Shown: positions 44,153 to 53,432 of the stretch, one piece after another | How the letters are laid out: every line of letters starts with the position of its first letter | Position numbering within the stretch: position 1 is the first letter of the stretch | The notes under the pieces: generated by a model | The model's input: only the letters and a program-made list of their open reading frames with translations | What the model was told of the DNA's origin: nothing | The model's database searches: none | Program-made: the position numbers and the translations under genes | Assembly: GCA_965279095.1 (NCBI GenBank) | Contig: CBDIHH010000004.1 | Location: 429,393-493,392, forward strand | DNA: 64,000 nt | Source of the DNA: CBDIHH01 sp965279095 | GTDB lineage: Bacteria; Pseudomonadota; Alphaproteobacteria; Caulobacterales; Caulobacteraceae | Direction: 5' to 3'

Positions 44153-44308
44153 CCGTCATCCTTCGGGCGGCCCATCGGGCCGAACCGGAGGACCCAGCCG
44201 CGCGTATCCTCAATGACGCCGATGCGCGCTGCAGCCCACCGATCACAGCGCTGAGGTCATCGCTGCTGGGTCCTCCGGTCGATGCTGCGCATCGCCGAAG
44301 GATGACGG
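44153..44308. repeat. Large nested palindromic intergenic element
   Basis: CCGTCATCCTTCGG (44153-44166) is the exact reverse complement of 44295-44308. CCGGAGGACCCAGC (44185-44198) is the exact reverse complement of 44265-44278. The element lies between pheS and pheT, which are cotranscribed, so it is probably transcribed as a long structured RNA. Similar tail sequences (TCATCCT/AGGATGA) occur near 45470-45510, suggesting a dispersed family. Confidence 0.75.
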
Positions 44309-44329
44309 CCGAAGGAAAGGCTCGCCCGG

Positions 44330-45442
44330 TCATGACAGCCCACTCGCGGGATTGGGCGCCGCGAACGCCGAGAAGCCGTAGTGCTCGGCCCAGCGGACGT
44401 CGCCGGCGAACATGTCGCGCAGGTCCGGGACGCCGTATTTCAGCATCGCCAGGCGGTCGATGCCGCAGCCGAAGGCGAAGCCCTGCCACTCGTCGGGGTC
44501 CAGGCCGCAGTGGCGCAGCACATTGGGATGGACCATGCCGCAGCCGAGGATCTCCAGCCAGTCGGACCCCTGGCCGATCTTCAGCTCGCCGCCGGAGCGG
44601 TCGCAGCCGACGTCCATCTCCGCCGACGGCTCGGTGAACGGGAAGTGGTGGGGGCGAAAGCGGGTGGTCACCGCGTCGGTCTCGAAATAGCGGGCCAGGG
44701 CCGTCTCCAGGGTCCACTTCAGGTGGCCCATGTGGATGCCCCGGTCGATCACCAGGCCTTCCAGCTGGTGGAACATCGGCGTGTGGGTCTGGTCGCTATC
44801 CTTGCGATAGGTGCGGCCGGGCACGACGATGCGGATCGGCGGCGCCTGGCCCGCGGCGATCCACGGGGCCGGCGGCTTCTCGTGGGTCTGGCTCATCACC
44901 CGCACCTGCACCGGGCTGGTGTGGGTGCGCAGCAGTTTGCGCTCCCCGTCATCGCCCGCGCCGAAGAAGAAGGTGTCGTGCGTCTCCCGCGCCGGATGCT
45001 TGGGGGGAAAGTTCAGGGCGGTGAAATTGTTGAAGTCGGTCTCGATGTCCGGCCCCTCGGCGACGCGGAAGCCGAGCTCGGCGAAGATGGCGATCAGCTC
45101 GTCCATCACCTGCATGGTCGGGTGCACCGACCCCTTGCGGCGCGGCGGCGGCGGCAGGGTCAGATCGACCCGTTCCGCGGCCAGCTGGACTTCCAGGGCC
45201 ACCGCCTCTAGGGCCGCCTTGCGCTCGGCGATGACGGCGGACACGCGGTCGCGCAGCCCGTTGATCTGCGGGCCGCGCTCCTTGCGGTCTTCCGGACTCA
45301 TCGAACCCAGGGTCTTCAGCAGGGCCGAGACCGAGCCGGTCTTGCCCAGGGCGGCGACGCGCAGCGCCTCCAGCGCCGCGAGGTCGCCGGCCCCGGCGAT
45401 GGCCGCGGTCAGGTCGGATTCGAGCGTGGTCAGATCGGTCAT
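44330..45442 (-). CDS. pheS: Phenylalanyl-tRNA synthetase alpha subunit
   Basis: Catalytic subunit that activates phenylalanine and charges tRNA-Phe. The product is 370 residues. An N-terminal coiled coil (residues 1-90) leads to the class II core with motif 2 (RFRPHHFPFTEPSAEMDVGC) and motif 3 (GFAFGCGIDRLAMLKYG). GMVHPNVLRHCGLDPDEWQG is also typical. It lies downstream of rplT and upstream of pheT in the standard alphaproteobacterial cluster. Confidence 0.97.
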   Translation of the reverse strand: MTDLTTLESDLTAAIAGAGDLAALEALRVAALGKTGSVSALLKTLGSMSPEDRKERGPQINGLRDRVSAVIAERKAALEAVALEVQLAAERVDLTLPPPPRRKGSVHPTMQVMDELIAIFAELGFRVAEGPDIETDFNNFTALNFPPKHPARETHDTFFFGAGDDGERKLLRTHTSPVQVRVMSQTHEKPPAPWIAAGQAPPIRIVVPGRTYRKDSDQTHTPMFHQLEGLVIDRGIHMGHLKWTLETALARYFETDAVTTRFRPHHFPFTEPSAEMDVGCDRSGGELKIGQGSDWLEILGCGMVHPNVLRHCGLDPDEWQGFAFGCGIDRLAMLKYGVPDLRDMFAGDVRWAEHYGFSAFAAPNPASGLS

Positions 45443-45598
45443 CTCATCATCCTGCAGAACGGATCTGCGTCCTTCGAGACGCCTGCCGCGGCAGGCTCCT
45501 CAGGATGACGAGGGAGGGTGGGCTGCAATCACCTTCGTCATGGTGAGGAGCGGCCCCCATGGGGGGCCGCGTCTCGAACCACGCACAGGCGCTGGCCC
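45443..45598. repeat. Palindrome-rich gap between rplT and pheS
   Basis: The gap holds the perfect palindrome GCCTGCCGCGGCAGGC (45481-45496) and the dyad GCGGCCCCC/GGGGGCCGC (45550-45570). It also has AGGATGACG and CGTCATGG fragments of the element family seen between pheS and pheT. No gene is present. Confidence 0.6.
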
Positions 45599-45955
45599 CT
45601 AAGCCAGCGCGGCGCGGACCTTCTCGGCGATGGCCGCAAAGGCGGCCGGGTCCTGGCCGGCGATGTCGGCGAGGACCTTACGGTCGATGTCGATGCCGGC
45701 GAGGTCCAGCCCATGGATGAACTGCGAATAGGTGTAGCCCTGTTCGCGGGCCGCGGCGTTGATCCGCTGGATCCACAGGGACCGGAACATGCGCTTGCGG
45801 ACCTTGCGGTCGCGGTAGGCGTATTGCCCGGCCTTGTCCACGGCGGCCTTGGCCGTGCGGATGGTGTTCTTGCGGCGCCCGTAGAAGCCCTTGGCTTGCT
45901 CGAGAACCTTCTTATGCCTTGCGTGGGCGACAACGCCCCGTTTGACACGCGCCAT
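45599..45955 (-). CDS. rplT: 50S ribosomal protein L20
   Basis: Binds 23S rRNA early in 50S assembly. The product is 118 residues, the usual length: MARVKRGVVAHARHKKVLEQ, then GFYGRRKNTIRTAKAAVDKA and RDRKVRKRMFRSLWIQRINA. It follows rpmI by 26 bases and is followed by pheS. In many bacteria L20 represses this operon by binding its own leader; no such structure could be confirmed here. Confidence 0.98.
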   Translation of the reverse strand: MARVKRGVVAHARHKKVLEQAKGFYGRRKNTIRTAKAAVDKAGQYAYRDRKVRKRMFRSLWIQRINAAAREQGYTYSQFIHGLDLAGIDIDRKVLADIAGQDPAAFAAIAEKVRAALA

Positions 45956-45981
45956 GTCAGTAAACCTTCAAGATGATGGGG

Positions 45982-46185
45982 TCAGAGGCCGTAGGGAAGA
46001 AAGTTCTTCTTCACCTTGTTGGCGTCCTGGGGCTGCAGCACCTTGGTGCCGCGTTGCTGGCGGATGTATTTGCCGTTGTGGCTGATCAGCCGGTGGCGTT
46101 TGCCCGCCACGCCGGCCTTGATCAGGCCGGACGCAGTCATCTTGAAGCGCTTCTTGGCGCCCGATTTGGTCTTCAACTTCGGCAT
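45982..46185 (-). CDS. rpmI: 50S ribosomal protein L35
   Basis: The product is 67 residues, basic, opening MPKLKTKSGAKKRFKMTASG and containing KRHRLISHNGKYIRQQRGTK, the conserved L35 sequence. First gene of rpmI-rplT-pheS-pheT. infC, which often heads this cluster in other phyla, lies 7 kb away in this block. Confidence 0.97.
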   Translation of the reverse strand: MPKLKTKSGAKKRFKMTASGLIKAGVAGKRHRLISHNGKYIRQQRGTKVLQPQDANKVKKNFLPYGL

Positions 46186-46339
46186 TTCGCTGCGGCCGCA
46201 ATGGGCCGTCCTCTAGATGAACGCATGACGAGCCGCCATGGCATGCCAATGGCCAGGCGGTTCCGTAAAGAGCGGGTGCAATAGGTCAAAGCCGCCGGCA
46301 ATGCAAGGCTGGGAGGCTGTGGTGCGGTCTCCCATCCCC

Positions 46340-46370
46340 CGTCATCGTCCGGTCAAGCCGGACGATGACG
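46340..46370. terminator. 13-bp perfect hairpin between rpmI and MFS gene
   Basis: CGTCATCGTCCGG-TCAAG-CCGGACGATGACG lies downstream of the MFS gene in its transcription direction and upstream of rpmI. It has no U tract. It is either a terminator or another dispersed palindrome. The remainder of the 219-base gap should hold the rpmI promoter. Confidence 0.5.
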
Positions 46371-46404
46371 AGTCGGGCGGTGCGAGCCCTGGTGACCGAC
46401 AGTC

Positions 46405-47628
46405 CTAGACCCGCTGGCGCAGGGCCCGCGCCGCCCGCTCGGCCTGGATCGCCAGGATGAAGGCGGGAAGCACCAGCAGGCCGCCGGCGATCATCGGCGC
46501 ATTGGGGCTGACGATGGAGAACAGCGCCCCGCCCATCACCGGCCCCGCCGCCCGCGCCAGGGCCCCCAGCCCCTGGTTCAGCCCGAACACCGCCCCCTGG
46601 GTGTCGGCCGAGGTGGTGCGCGAGATCAGGGCGATGATGTTGGGCAGGATCAGGGCCTGGCCGAAGGCGGTGCCGGCCAGGAGCACGAAGGTCTGGTGCG
46701 AGGTCTGGCACAGGGGCTGCAGGGCCAGGGTGGTCCCCAGCACCGCCAGTCCCCCCGCCAGCACCGCCGCCTCGCCGTAGCGGCGGGTCAGGCGGCCGGT
46801 CAGCAGCCCCTGGCCCAGGGCGGCGGTGACGGCCACGGCGGCGAAGCACAGGCTCAGCTTGAACGGGCCCCAACCGTAGCGGTGCTGGGTCCACAGGCCG
46901 AAGGTCGATTCGGCGGCGGCGAAGGCGGTGGTGAACAGGAAGGTGACCGCCAGGGTGCGCAGGATCACCGGATTGCCCCGCACCGCCGCCAGGGTGGCCC
47001 GGGTGGTGGGCTGCGGGCCGGCCGTCGCCTGGCGCCGGCTCTCCTTGACGAACACCAGCACCCCCAGCGCCGCGGCGAAGGATAGCCCTCCCGCCAGCAG
47101 CAGGGGCAGGCGGAAGCCGGCGCTGCCGGACAGGGGATGGGCCAAAAGCCCGCCCAGCACCGGCCCGGCCACGAACCCCAGGCCGAAGGCTGCGCCCAGC
47201 AGGCCCATGCGGCCGGCCCGCTTCTCGGGGGGCGTCACGTCGGCGATATAGCCCTGGATGGTCGACAGGTTGCCGGTGGTCAGACCGCCCAGGAAGCGGA
47301 TCAGCAGGGCCATCCAGATGTTGGGGGCGTAGGCCAGGGCGACGAACCCCAGGCCGCTGCAGAAGATGGTGCCGATCAGGATCGGCCGCCGGCCAATGCG
47401 ATCCGACAGCCGCCCCCAGAACGGCTCGGCGAAGAAGTTGCCGATGGAGAAGGCGGTGAACACCCAGGTGACCTGCCAGGCCGGGGCGTGGAAGGACTGG
47501 GCGTAGAAGGGCAGCAGCGGCATCAGGATGCCGAAGCCCACCAGGTTGACGAACACCACGAGCAGAAGCACCGCGATCGCCGGGCGGCCGCTGGTGGAAT
47601 CGAGAGCCTCGCGGACGACCGTCGTCAT
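46405..47628 (-). CDS. MFS transporter, TetA/drug-efflux type
   Basis: The product is 407 residues with twelve membrane segments. LVGFGILMPLLPFYAQSF in helix 1, GRLSDRIGRRPIL (MFS motif A) and GAAFGLGFVAGPVLGGLLA (motif C, the antiporter signature) place it in the drug:H+ antiporter-1 group with TetA-like proteins. GYIADVTPPEKRAGRMGLLG is also typical of this group. The substrate is unknown; many such genes in environmental alphaproteobacteria do not confer tetracycline resistance. Confidence 0.88.
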   Translation of the reverse strand: MTTVVREALDSTSGRPAIAVLLLVVFVNLVGFGILMPLLPFYAQSFHAPAWQVTWVFTAFSIGNFFAEPFWGRLSDRIGRRPILIGTIFCSGLGFVALAYAPNIWMALLIRFLGGLTTGNLSTIQGYIADVTPPEKRAGRMGLLGAAFGLGFVAGPVLGGLLAHPLSGSAGFRLPLLLAGGLSFAAALGVLVFVKESRRQATAGPQPTTRATLAAVRGNPVILRTLAVTFLFTTAFAAAESTFGLWTQHRYGWGPFKLSLCFAAVAVTAALGQGLLTGRLTRRYGEAAVLAGGLAVLGTTLALQPLCQTSHQTFVLLAGTAFGQALILPNIIALISRTTSADTQGAVFGLNQGLGALARAAGPVMGGALFSIVSPNAPMIAGGLLVLPAFILAIQAERAARALRQRV

Positions 47629-48076
47629 TCTGCTTCATAGCCGCGCTTGCGGCGCCGCTGCAAAGCGAAACGCCCGGCCGCGCCAGGGCGTGCCCGTTGT
47701 GACGGGGTGGCAGGCCGGCGGCACGGGGGCTCTTGATCCTCTGCTCAAGCGCCGGCCGTTCCTGGGCGTCCAGCGCCTGTCTCATTCCAGGCGCCCCCCT
47801 TAATGGCATGCGCCAGGGTAGTGACGCGTTTACCGCAACGGGATCGAATGGGCGGCGCAGGCATAGATTGCTCAATATTGCGGAATGTACCTATCCGTGC
47901 AGTAAATTATAATGAGTAGTGATCAATCTTGAAGCATTGCCATCAAAAATATAACGATTAAATCGCCCGCCAGAATGAATGATCAAAAGCGGACGCTGAT
48001 CTGTGCGCATAGGTATATTCCGTATGTGCATCTAGATTAACCATTGCGGCCCGTGGCCGCTGGAAAGATGCGTAAA
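47629..48076 (+). promoter_or_regulatory. AT-rich promoter region and leader of first GH16 gene
   Basis: There is no gene in 448 bases. From about 47870 the sequence is strikingly AT-rich for this block. Near the end, GATTAACC and the hairpin GCGGCC-CGT-GGCCGC precede TGGAAAGA, the ribosome binding site. The same order (AT-rich stretch, GATTAAC, GCGGCC hairpin, TGGAAAGA) is kept before the second GH16 gene, so the two were duplicated with their control region. Confidence 0.65.
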
Positions 48077-50549
48077 ATGCTTAATTACTTCGGCCAGCCG
48101 ATGGCGACATCGGCCGCCCCGGAAGCCAAGGCGGCGGGGGCCGGACCAGAGGTCGACGGTAGCGCCCTGGCGGACAAATTCGTCGCCACCGGATCGGGTC
48201 AGGCCCTCAGCGGCTACGAAGGTGACGACAGCTACTACGTCAAATCCGTCGCCGACACGGTGTTGGAGAGCGTCGACGCGGGAATCGACACCGTCTATTC
48301 CGTCGGCCTGGAGAGCTGGAGCCTCGGCGCCAACCTCGAGAACCTCGTCCTGAGCGGCAAGGCCACTGGCTACGGCAACGCCATGGCCAATATCCTGGAG
48401 GGGCTCGGCAACGACCAGACCCTCTGGGGCGGGGGCGGCGACGACATCCTGATCGGCGGCACGGGCGTTGACGGCTTCGCCTTCCGACCGGGCTCCGGCT
48501 ATGACGTGATCGCCGACTTCAGCGTCGGCGATGGGGACACGATCCGCCTCCGCGACTACCAGATCGGCAACTTCAACGACGCCCTGGCGGCCATGACCCA
48601 GGTCGGCGCCGATGTCGTGCTCAAGCTGTCTGACACCGACGCGGTGCGCATCTCCAACGTCCGGGTGACCGACTTCACCGCCGGGGACTTCCAGTTCCAG
48701 ATAGACACCAGCCAGCTGACCGGGACCTTTTCCGACGAATTCGATTCCCTCGACCTGGTGAACCGGGCGACGGGCCAGGGCCGCTGGTCGACCACCTTCG
48801 ACTTCGGCCAGAAGGACGGGCCCAAATCCCTGGCCAGCCACACCCAGCAGAACAATTCAGAGGACCAGATCTACGTCGATCCCACCTATGCCGGTAAGGC
48901 GCCCAAGGGCGCTCCCGGCCTGGGGCTGAACCCCTTCACCGTGGACGGCGGAGGATTGACAATCACGGCGCAGACCGTGGGACCGGACCTCAGCGCCAAG
49001 CTGTTCGGCTATGGCTATACCTCCGGTCTGCTCACCACCGAGACGTCGTTTTCCCAGCTCTACGGCTATTTCGAGATGCGGGCCCGGCTGCCCCTGGCCA
49101 ACGGCGTGTGGCCGGCTTTCTGGCTGTTGCCGCAGGACGGCACAAATCCCCTCGAGATCGACATCATGGAGCAGATCGGCGGCCGGATCGTGTTCGGCAC
49201 CAGCCACTTCGCCGTCGACGGGGTGAAGACCCGGGAGGTCTACAACACCTTCGTCCCCGAGATCAGCGCGTTCCATACCTATGGCCTGCTTTGGACGGCC
49301 AAGGAGATCGCCTGGTATGTCGACGGGGTGGTCGAGCACAGCATGGTCACCCCGGCGAGCATGAACCGACCGATGTTCATGCTGGCCAATGTGGCGGTGG
49401 GGGGCAACTGGGCCGGCCCCCCGGACTTCGAGTCCGCGTCGATGACCATCGACTACATCCGCGCCTATAGCGTGGACCCCAACGCCCAGTCCGGCTCGAT
49501 CAATGGGGATCATGCCGATCCCCCGCCTCCGCCGACGCCGATCATCGAGATCCGCGGCGGGCTTGGCGCCGACGATCTGCGCGGCGAGGCGAAATCGGAG
49601 CACCTGCTCGGGCTGGGCGGCGATGACCTGATCCGGAGCGGCGAGGGCGCCGACATCATCGACGGCGGCGAGGGGGCCGACACCGCCAGCTTCGCGGACT
49701 CCAACGCGGCGGTGGTGGTGCGGCTGGCCGAGACCTCGGCCCAGGTGGTCAACACCTCCCGGACCGACACCCTGGTTTCCATCGAGAACCTGGTCGGCTC
49801 CAACTTCGACGACACCCTGGTCGGTGACAGTCTGGCCAACGGGCTGTCCGGCGGCGCCGGGAATGACAACCTGGATGGGGGGGCGGGGAATGACATCCTG
49901 CTGGGAGAGGCCGGAGACGACCTGCTGCTCGGCGGGGCCGGGGACGATGTTCTCGATGGCGGCGTTGGCCGAGACGCTGCCTCATACGGCGATGCGTCCG
50001 CCGCCGTGACGGTGTCCCTCGCCGTCACCGGAGCCCAGGCCACCGGTGGCGGCGGGACCGATACGCTGACCGATCTTGAGGGCCTTTACGGCTCGGCCTT
50101 CGGCGACACCCTGTCAGGCAATGACGACAAGAACCTGCTGGACGGCGGGGCGGGCGACGACCTCCTCTCGGGCGGCAAGGGCAAGGATATCCTGGTCGGC
50201 GGCGCGGGCGTCGACCAGCTGTCCGGCGGGGCGGGGGGCGGACAGCTTCGTGTTCCGGTCCGTCATCGACAGCGCCCCGGACCACCCCGATCAGATCCTG
50301 GATTTCCTCGCCCTGGACAAGGACGTCATCGACCTGTCGGGGATCGACGCCGAGTCGTCCAGCGCTGGAAACCAGGCGTTCCACTACATCGGACTGGCTG
50401 GTTTCAGCGGCGCGCCCGGAGACCTGCAGATCCAGGCGGGAGTCGGCGGGCTCTATGTGCGCGGCGACGTCGACGGCGACCAGGTGGCGGACATCTCGAT
50501 CTTCGTCGCCGGGGCGGTGACCCTGGCCAGCGCCGATTTCATCTTGTGA
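48077..50549 (+). CDS. Secreted GH16 glycanase with RTX repeats, frameshifted near 3' end
   Basis: The intended product is about 823 residues. An N-terminal RTX-like domain (residues 20-165, NDQTLWGGGGDDILIGG) is followed by a GH16 domain (about 220-490) with catalytic EIDIMEQ, the beta-bulge E-x-D-x-x-E form of laminarinase/ExsH-type enzymes. Calcium-binding GGxGxDxLx repeats (about 510-720) and a C-terminal type I secretion region complete it. It should cleave beta-glucans or its own exopolysaccharide outside the cell. In the G run at 50233-50238 one extra G shifts the frame; the expected tail (DSFVFRSVIDSAPDHPDQIL to ASADFIL) continues in the +1 frame to 50549. Without it the secretion signal is lost. 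The ATG at 48077 matches the second copy's start. Confidence 0.85.
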
Positions 50550-50906
50550 CCTGAGACCGGGCCGTCCGGCCCCGGCGTCCTCAATCTTCGCCAAAGGAAC
50601 CCGATCATCCCGGTCGTAGCACACCGGGGTGATCGGGAAATCATGCGTGGGCCTGCCCAAGGGGCCGCGCGGTCGCACCAGGTCCAGATTCCGGTCGATT
50701 GCAGAATTATCAAATATAGGTGATTCGTCGTAGTAAATCTTAATCAATACTGACTAGCGTGTAATGATTGTTATCAAAACAATAAAAATTAAAAACAACC
50801 GTCCGAGGGCATCACTCTTCAGGACGGCGATCCCTGCGCATCTGAACAAGCAAATGTGTATTGGATTAACTAACCGCGGCCTTCGGCCGCTGGAAAGACG
50901 CAAGTC
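50550..50906 (+). promoter_or_regulatory. AT-rich promoter region and leader of second GH16 gene
   Basis: A 357-base gap without a gene. Bases about 50690-50800 are AT-rich (runs such as ATCAAAACAATAAAAATTAA). Close to the gene are TGGATTAAC, the hairpin GCGGCC-TTC-GGCCGC and TGGAAAGA, as before the first copy. The loop differs while the stem is kept, which hints at a functional leader structure. Confidence 0.65.
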
Positions 50907-53378
50907 ATGCTTAATTTTTATGGCCAGTCGATGGCGACATCGGCTTCGCCCCAAGCCAAGCCGGCCGGGGGCGGATCTTCGATTGAAGGGGGCGCCTTCG
51001 CGGACAAGTTCGTCGCCACCGGATCGGGTCAGGCCCTCAGCGGCCACGAAGGCGACGACAGCTACTACGTCAAATCCGAAGCCGACACCGTGTTCGAGAC
51101 CTACGACGCAGGGATCGACACCGTCTATTCCGTCGGCCTGGAGACCTGGAGCCTCGGCGCCAATCTCGAGAACCTCGTCCTCAGCGGCAAGGCCACGGGC
51201 TTCGGCAACGGCCTGAACAATATCATCGAGGGCATGGGCAACGACCAGACCCTGTGGGGCGGGGGCGGCGACGACGTCCTCATCGGCGGCGCGGGCGGGG
51301 ACGCCTTCGCCTTCCGGCCGGGCTCCGGCTATGACGTCATCGCCGACTTCAGTTTCGCCGACGGCGACAAGATCCGCATCCGCGACTACGACGTCAGCAA
51401 CGATCGCGAGGCCCAGGCGGCCATGACTCAGGTGGGCGACGACGTCATCCTGAAGCTGTCCGACACAGACGCGGTGCGCATCGCCAACGTCAAGGTCACC
51501 GACTTCTCGGCCGGCGACTTCCAGTTCCAGATCGACACAAGCAAGGCGACCCTGACCTTCTCGGACGAGTTCGACAGCCTAGACCTGGTCAACCGGGCCA
51601 CCGGCGAGGGGCGTTGGTCGACGACCTTCGACTTCGGCCAGAAGGACGGCCCCAAGTCCCTGGCCAGCCACACCCTGCTCAACAATGGCGAAGACCAGAT
51701 CTATGTGGATCCGACCTATGCCGGCGAAGCGCCCAAGGGAGCGGCGGGCCTGGGTCTGAATCCCTTCACCCTGAACGACGGCGTGCTGACCATCACCGCC
51801 CAGAAAGTGGCGCCCGCCGTCAGCGAGACCCTGTTCGACCGCACCTACACCTCCGGCCTTTTGACCACCGAGACGTCCTTCTCCCAGCTCTACGGCTATT
51901 TCGAGATGCGCGCTCAGTTGCCCATCGCCCACGGAGTCTGGCCGGCTTTCTGGCTGCTGCCGCAGGACGGCACCAATCCGCTGGAGATCGACATCATGGA
52001 GCAGATCGGCGGGCGGGTGGTGTTCGGCACCAGCCACTTCGCGGTGGAAGGGACCAAGACCCGCGAGGTCTACAACACCTTCGTCCCGGACATCACCGAG
52101 TTCCACACCTACGGCCTGTTGTGGAGCGCCAAGGAGATCACCTGGTACGTGGACGGCGTGGTCGAGCACTCCATGGCCACCCCCGCCGACATGAACCGGC
52201 CCATGTTCATGCTGGCCAATGTGGCGGTCGGCGGCAAATGGGCCGGGGACCCCGACTTCGACTCCTCGGCCATGAGCATCGACTATATCCGCGCCTATAG
52301 CGTGGACCCGGACGCCCGGTCCGGCTCGGTCAATCCCGATCACCTCGAGCCCCCGCCGCCCTCGGCGCCGGCCATCGAGATCGTCGGCAGCGAGGGCGCC
52401 GACAGCCTCCGTGGCGACGCCCGATCTGAGCAATTGCGCGGCCTGGGCGGCGACGACCTGATCCGCAGCGGCGAGGGGGGCGACATCATCGATGGCGGCG
52501 ACGGGTCCGACACCGCCAGCTTCGCGGACTCCGCCGACGGCGTGGTGGTGCGGCTGGCCGATCTGTCAGCCCAGGCGGTGAACGCCGGCCGGACCGTCAC
52601 CCTCATCTCGATCGAGAACCTCGTTGGCTCCAACGCCGCCGATCTGCTGGTAGGGGACGCCGCCGCCAACAGCCTGTCCGGAGCGGCGGGGGACGACACC
52701 CTCGACGGCGGCGCGGGCGCCGACACCCTGCTGGGGGGCGCAGGCGCGGACGTGATGCTTGGGGGCGCCGGCGACGACGCCATGGACGGCGGCGCGGGTC
52801 GCGACACCGCGTCCTACGGCAACGCCGTCGACGCCGTGACCGTCTCCCTGGCGGTCATCGGTCCCCAGGCCACGGGGGGCGGCGGGACCGATACCCTCGT
52901 CGACGTGGAGAACCTCTATGGCTCGGCCTTCGACGACACCCTGACCGGCAGCGATGACAAGAACCTGCTGGACGGCGGCATCGGCGACGACGTCCTCTCG
53001 GGCGGCAAGGGCAAGGATGTCCTGGTGGGCGGCGAGGGCGCCGACCTGCTCTCGGGCGGGTCCGGGGCCGACACCTTCATCATCCGCAGCGCCGCCGAAA
53101 GCAACGTCAACCACGCCGACCGGATCGTCGACTTCCTGGCGTCCGACAAGGACATCATCGACCTGTCGGGGATCGACGCGGAGTCCTCCAAGGCGGGCAA
53201 CCAGGACTTCCACTATATCGGATCGGCGGCGTTCAGCGGCTCGATCGGCGAGCTGAGGGTCCAGGCGGAGGACGGCGGCCTCTATGTGCGCGGCGACGTC
53301 GACGGCGACGGCGCGGCCGACTTCTCCATCTTCGTGGCGGGGACTGCCAGCCTGACCGCGGCGGACTTCATCCTGTGA
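50907..53378 (+). CDS. Secreted GH16 glycanase with RTX repeats, intact copy
   Basis: The product is 823 residues and the closest relative of the preceding gene, colinear throughout. It has the N-terminal domain MLNFYGQSMATSASPQAKPA, then DKFVATGSGQALSGHEGDDS. The GH16 domain (about 220-490) contains WPAFWLLPQDGTNPLEIDIM with catalytic glutamates. A proline spacer, RTX repeats (NLLDGGIGDDVLSGGKGKDV) and an intact C-terminus ending LTAADFIL follow. No Sec signal is present, which fits type I (ABC) secretion as for Rhizobium ExsH. The laminarin/mixed-linkage glucan or exopolysaccharide substrate cannot be decided by eye. No ABC/MFP secretion genes are in the window. Confidence 0.93.
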   Translation: MLNFYGQSMATSASPQAKPAGGGSSIEGGAFADKFVATGSGQALSGHEGDDSYYVKSEADTVFETYDAGIDTVYSVGLETWSLGANLENLVLSGKATGFGNGLNNIIEGMGNDQTLWGGGGDDVLIGGAGGDAFAFRPGSGYDVIADFSFADGDKIRIRDYDVSNDREAQAAMTQVGDDVILKLSDTDAVRIANVKVTDFSAGDFQFQIDTSKATLTFSDEFDSLDLVNRATGEGRWSTTFDFGQKDGPKSLASHTLLNNGEDQIYVDPTYAGEAPKGAAGLGLNPFTLNDGVLTITAQKVAPAVSETLFDRTYTSGLLTTETSFSQLYGYFEMRAQLPIAHGVWPAFWLLPQDGTNPLEIDIMEQIGGRVVFGTSHFAVEGTKTREVYNTFVPDITEFHTYGLLWSAKEITWYVDGVVEHSMATPADMNRPMFMLANVAVGGKWAGDPDFDSSAMSIDYIRAYSVDPDARSGSVNPDHLEPPPPSAPAIEIVGSEGADSLRGDARSEQLRGLGGDDLIRSGEGGDIIDGGDGSDTASFADSADGVVVRLADLSAQAVNAGRTVTLISIENLVGSNAADLLVGDAAANSLSGAAGDDTLDGGAGADTLLGGAGADVMLGGAGDDAMDGGAGRDTASYGNAVDAVTVSLAVIGPQATGGGGTDTLVDVENLYGSAFDDTLTGSDDKNLLDGGIGDDVLSGGKGKDVLVGGEGADLLSGGSGADTFIIRSAAESNVNHADRIVDFLASDKDIIDLSGIDAESSKAGNQDFHYIGSAAFSGSIGELRVQAEDGGLYVRGDVDGDGAADFSIFVAGTASLTAADFIL

Positions 53379-53401
53379 CCGCGGAAGACTGAGGCCGGGG
53401 C

Positions 53402-53423
53402 GGCTGTTCCCGAGGGAACAGCC
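53402..53423. terminator. Bidirectional hairpin between GH16 gene and infC
   Basis: GGCTGTTCCC-GA-GGGAACAGCC, a perfect 10-bp stem between two convergent genes. No U tract; position supports termination. Confidence 0.6.
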
Positions 53424-53432
53424 GGGTCCCCT

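Noticed and set aside
46405..47628. Tetracycline resistance gene
   Set aside because: Only general drug:H+ antiporter motifs can be seen; substrate cannot be read from them.
46286..47875. A 529-residue frame overlapping the MFS gene
   Set aside because: Arginine/proline/glycine-rich frame shadow; the 407-residue frame has membrane helices and MFS motifs.
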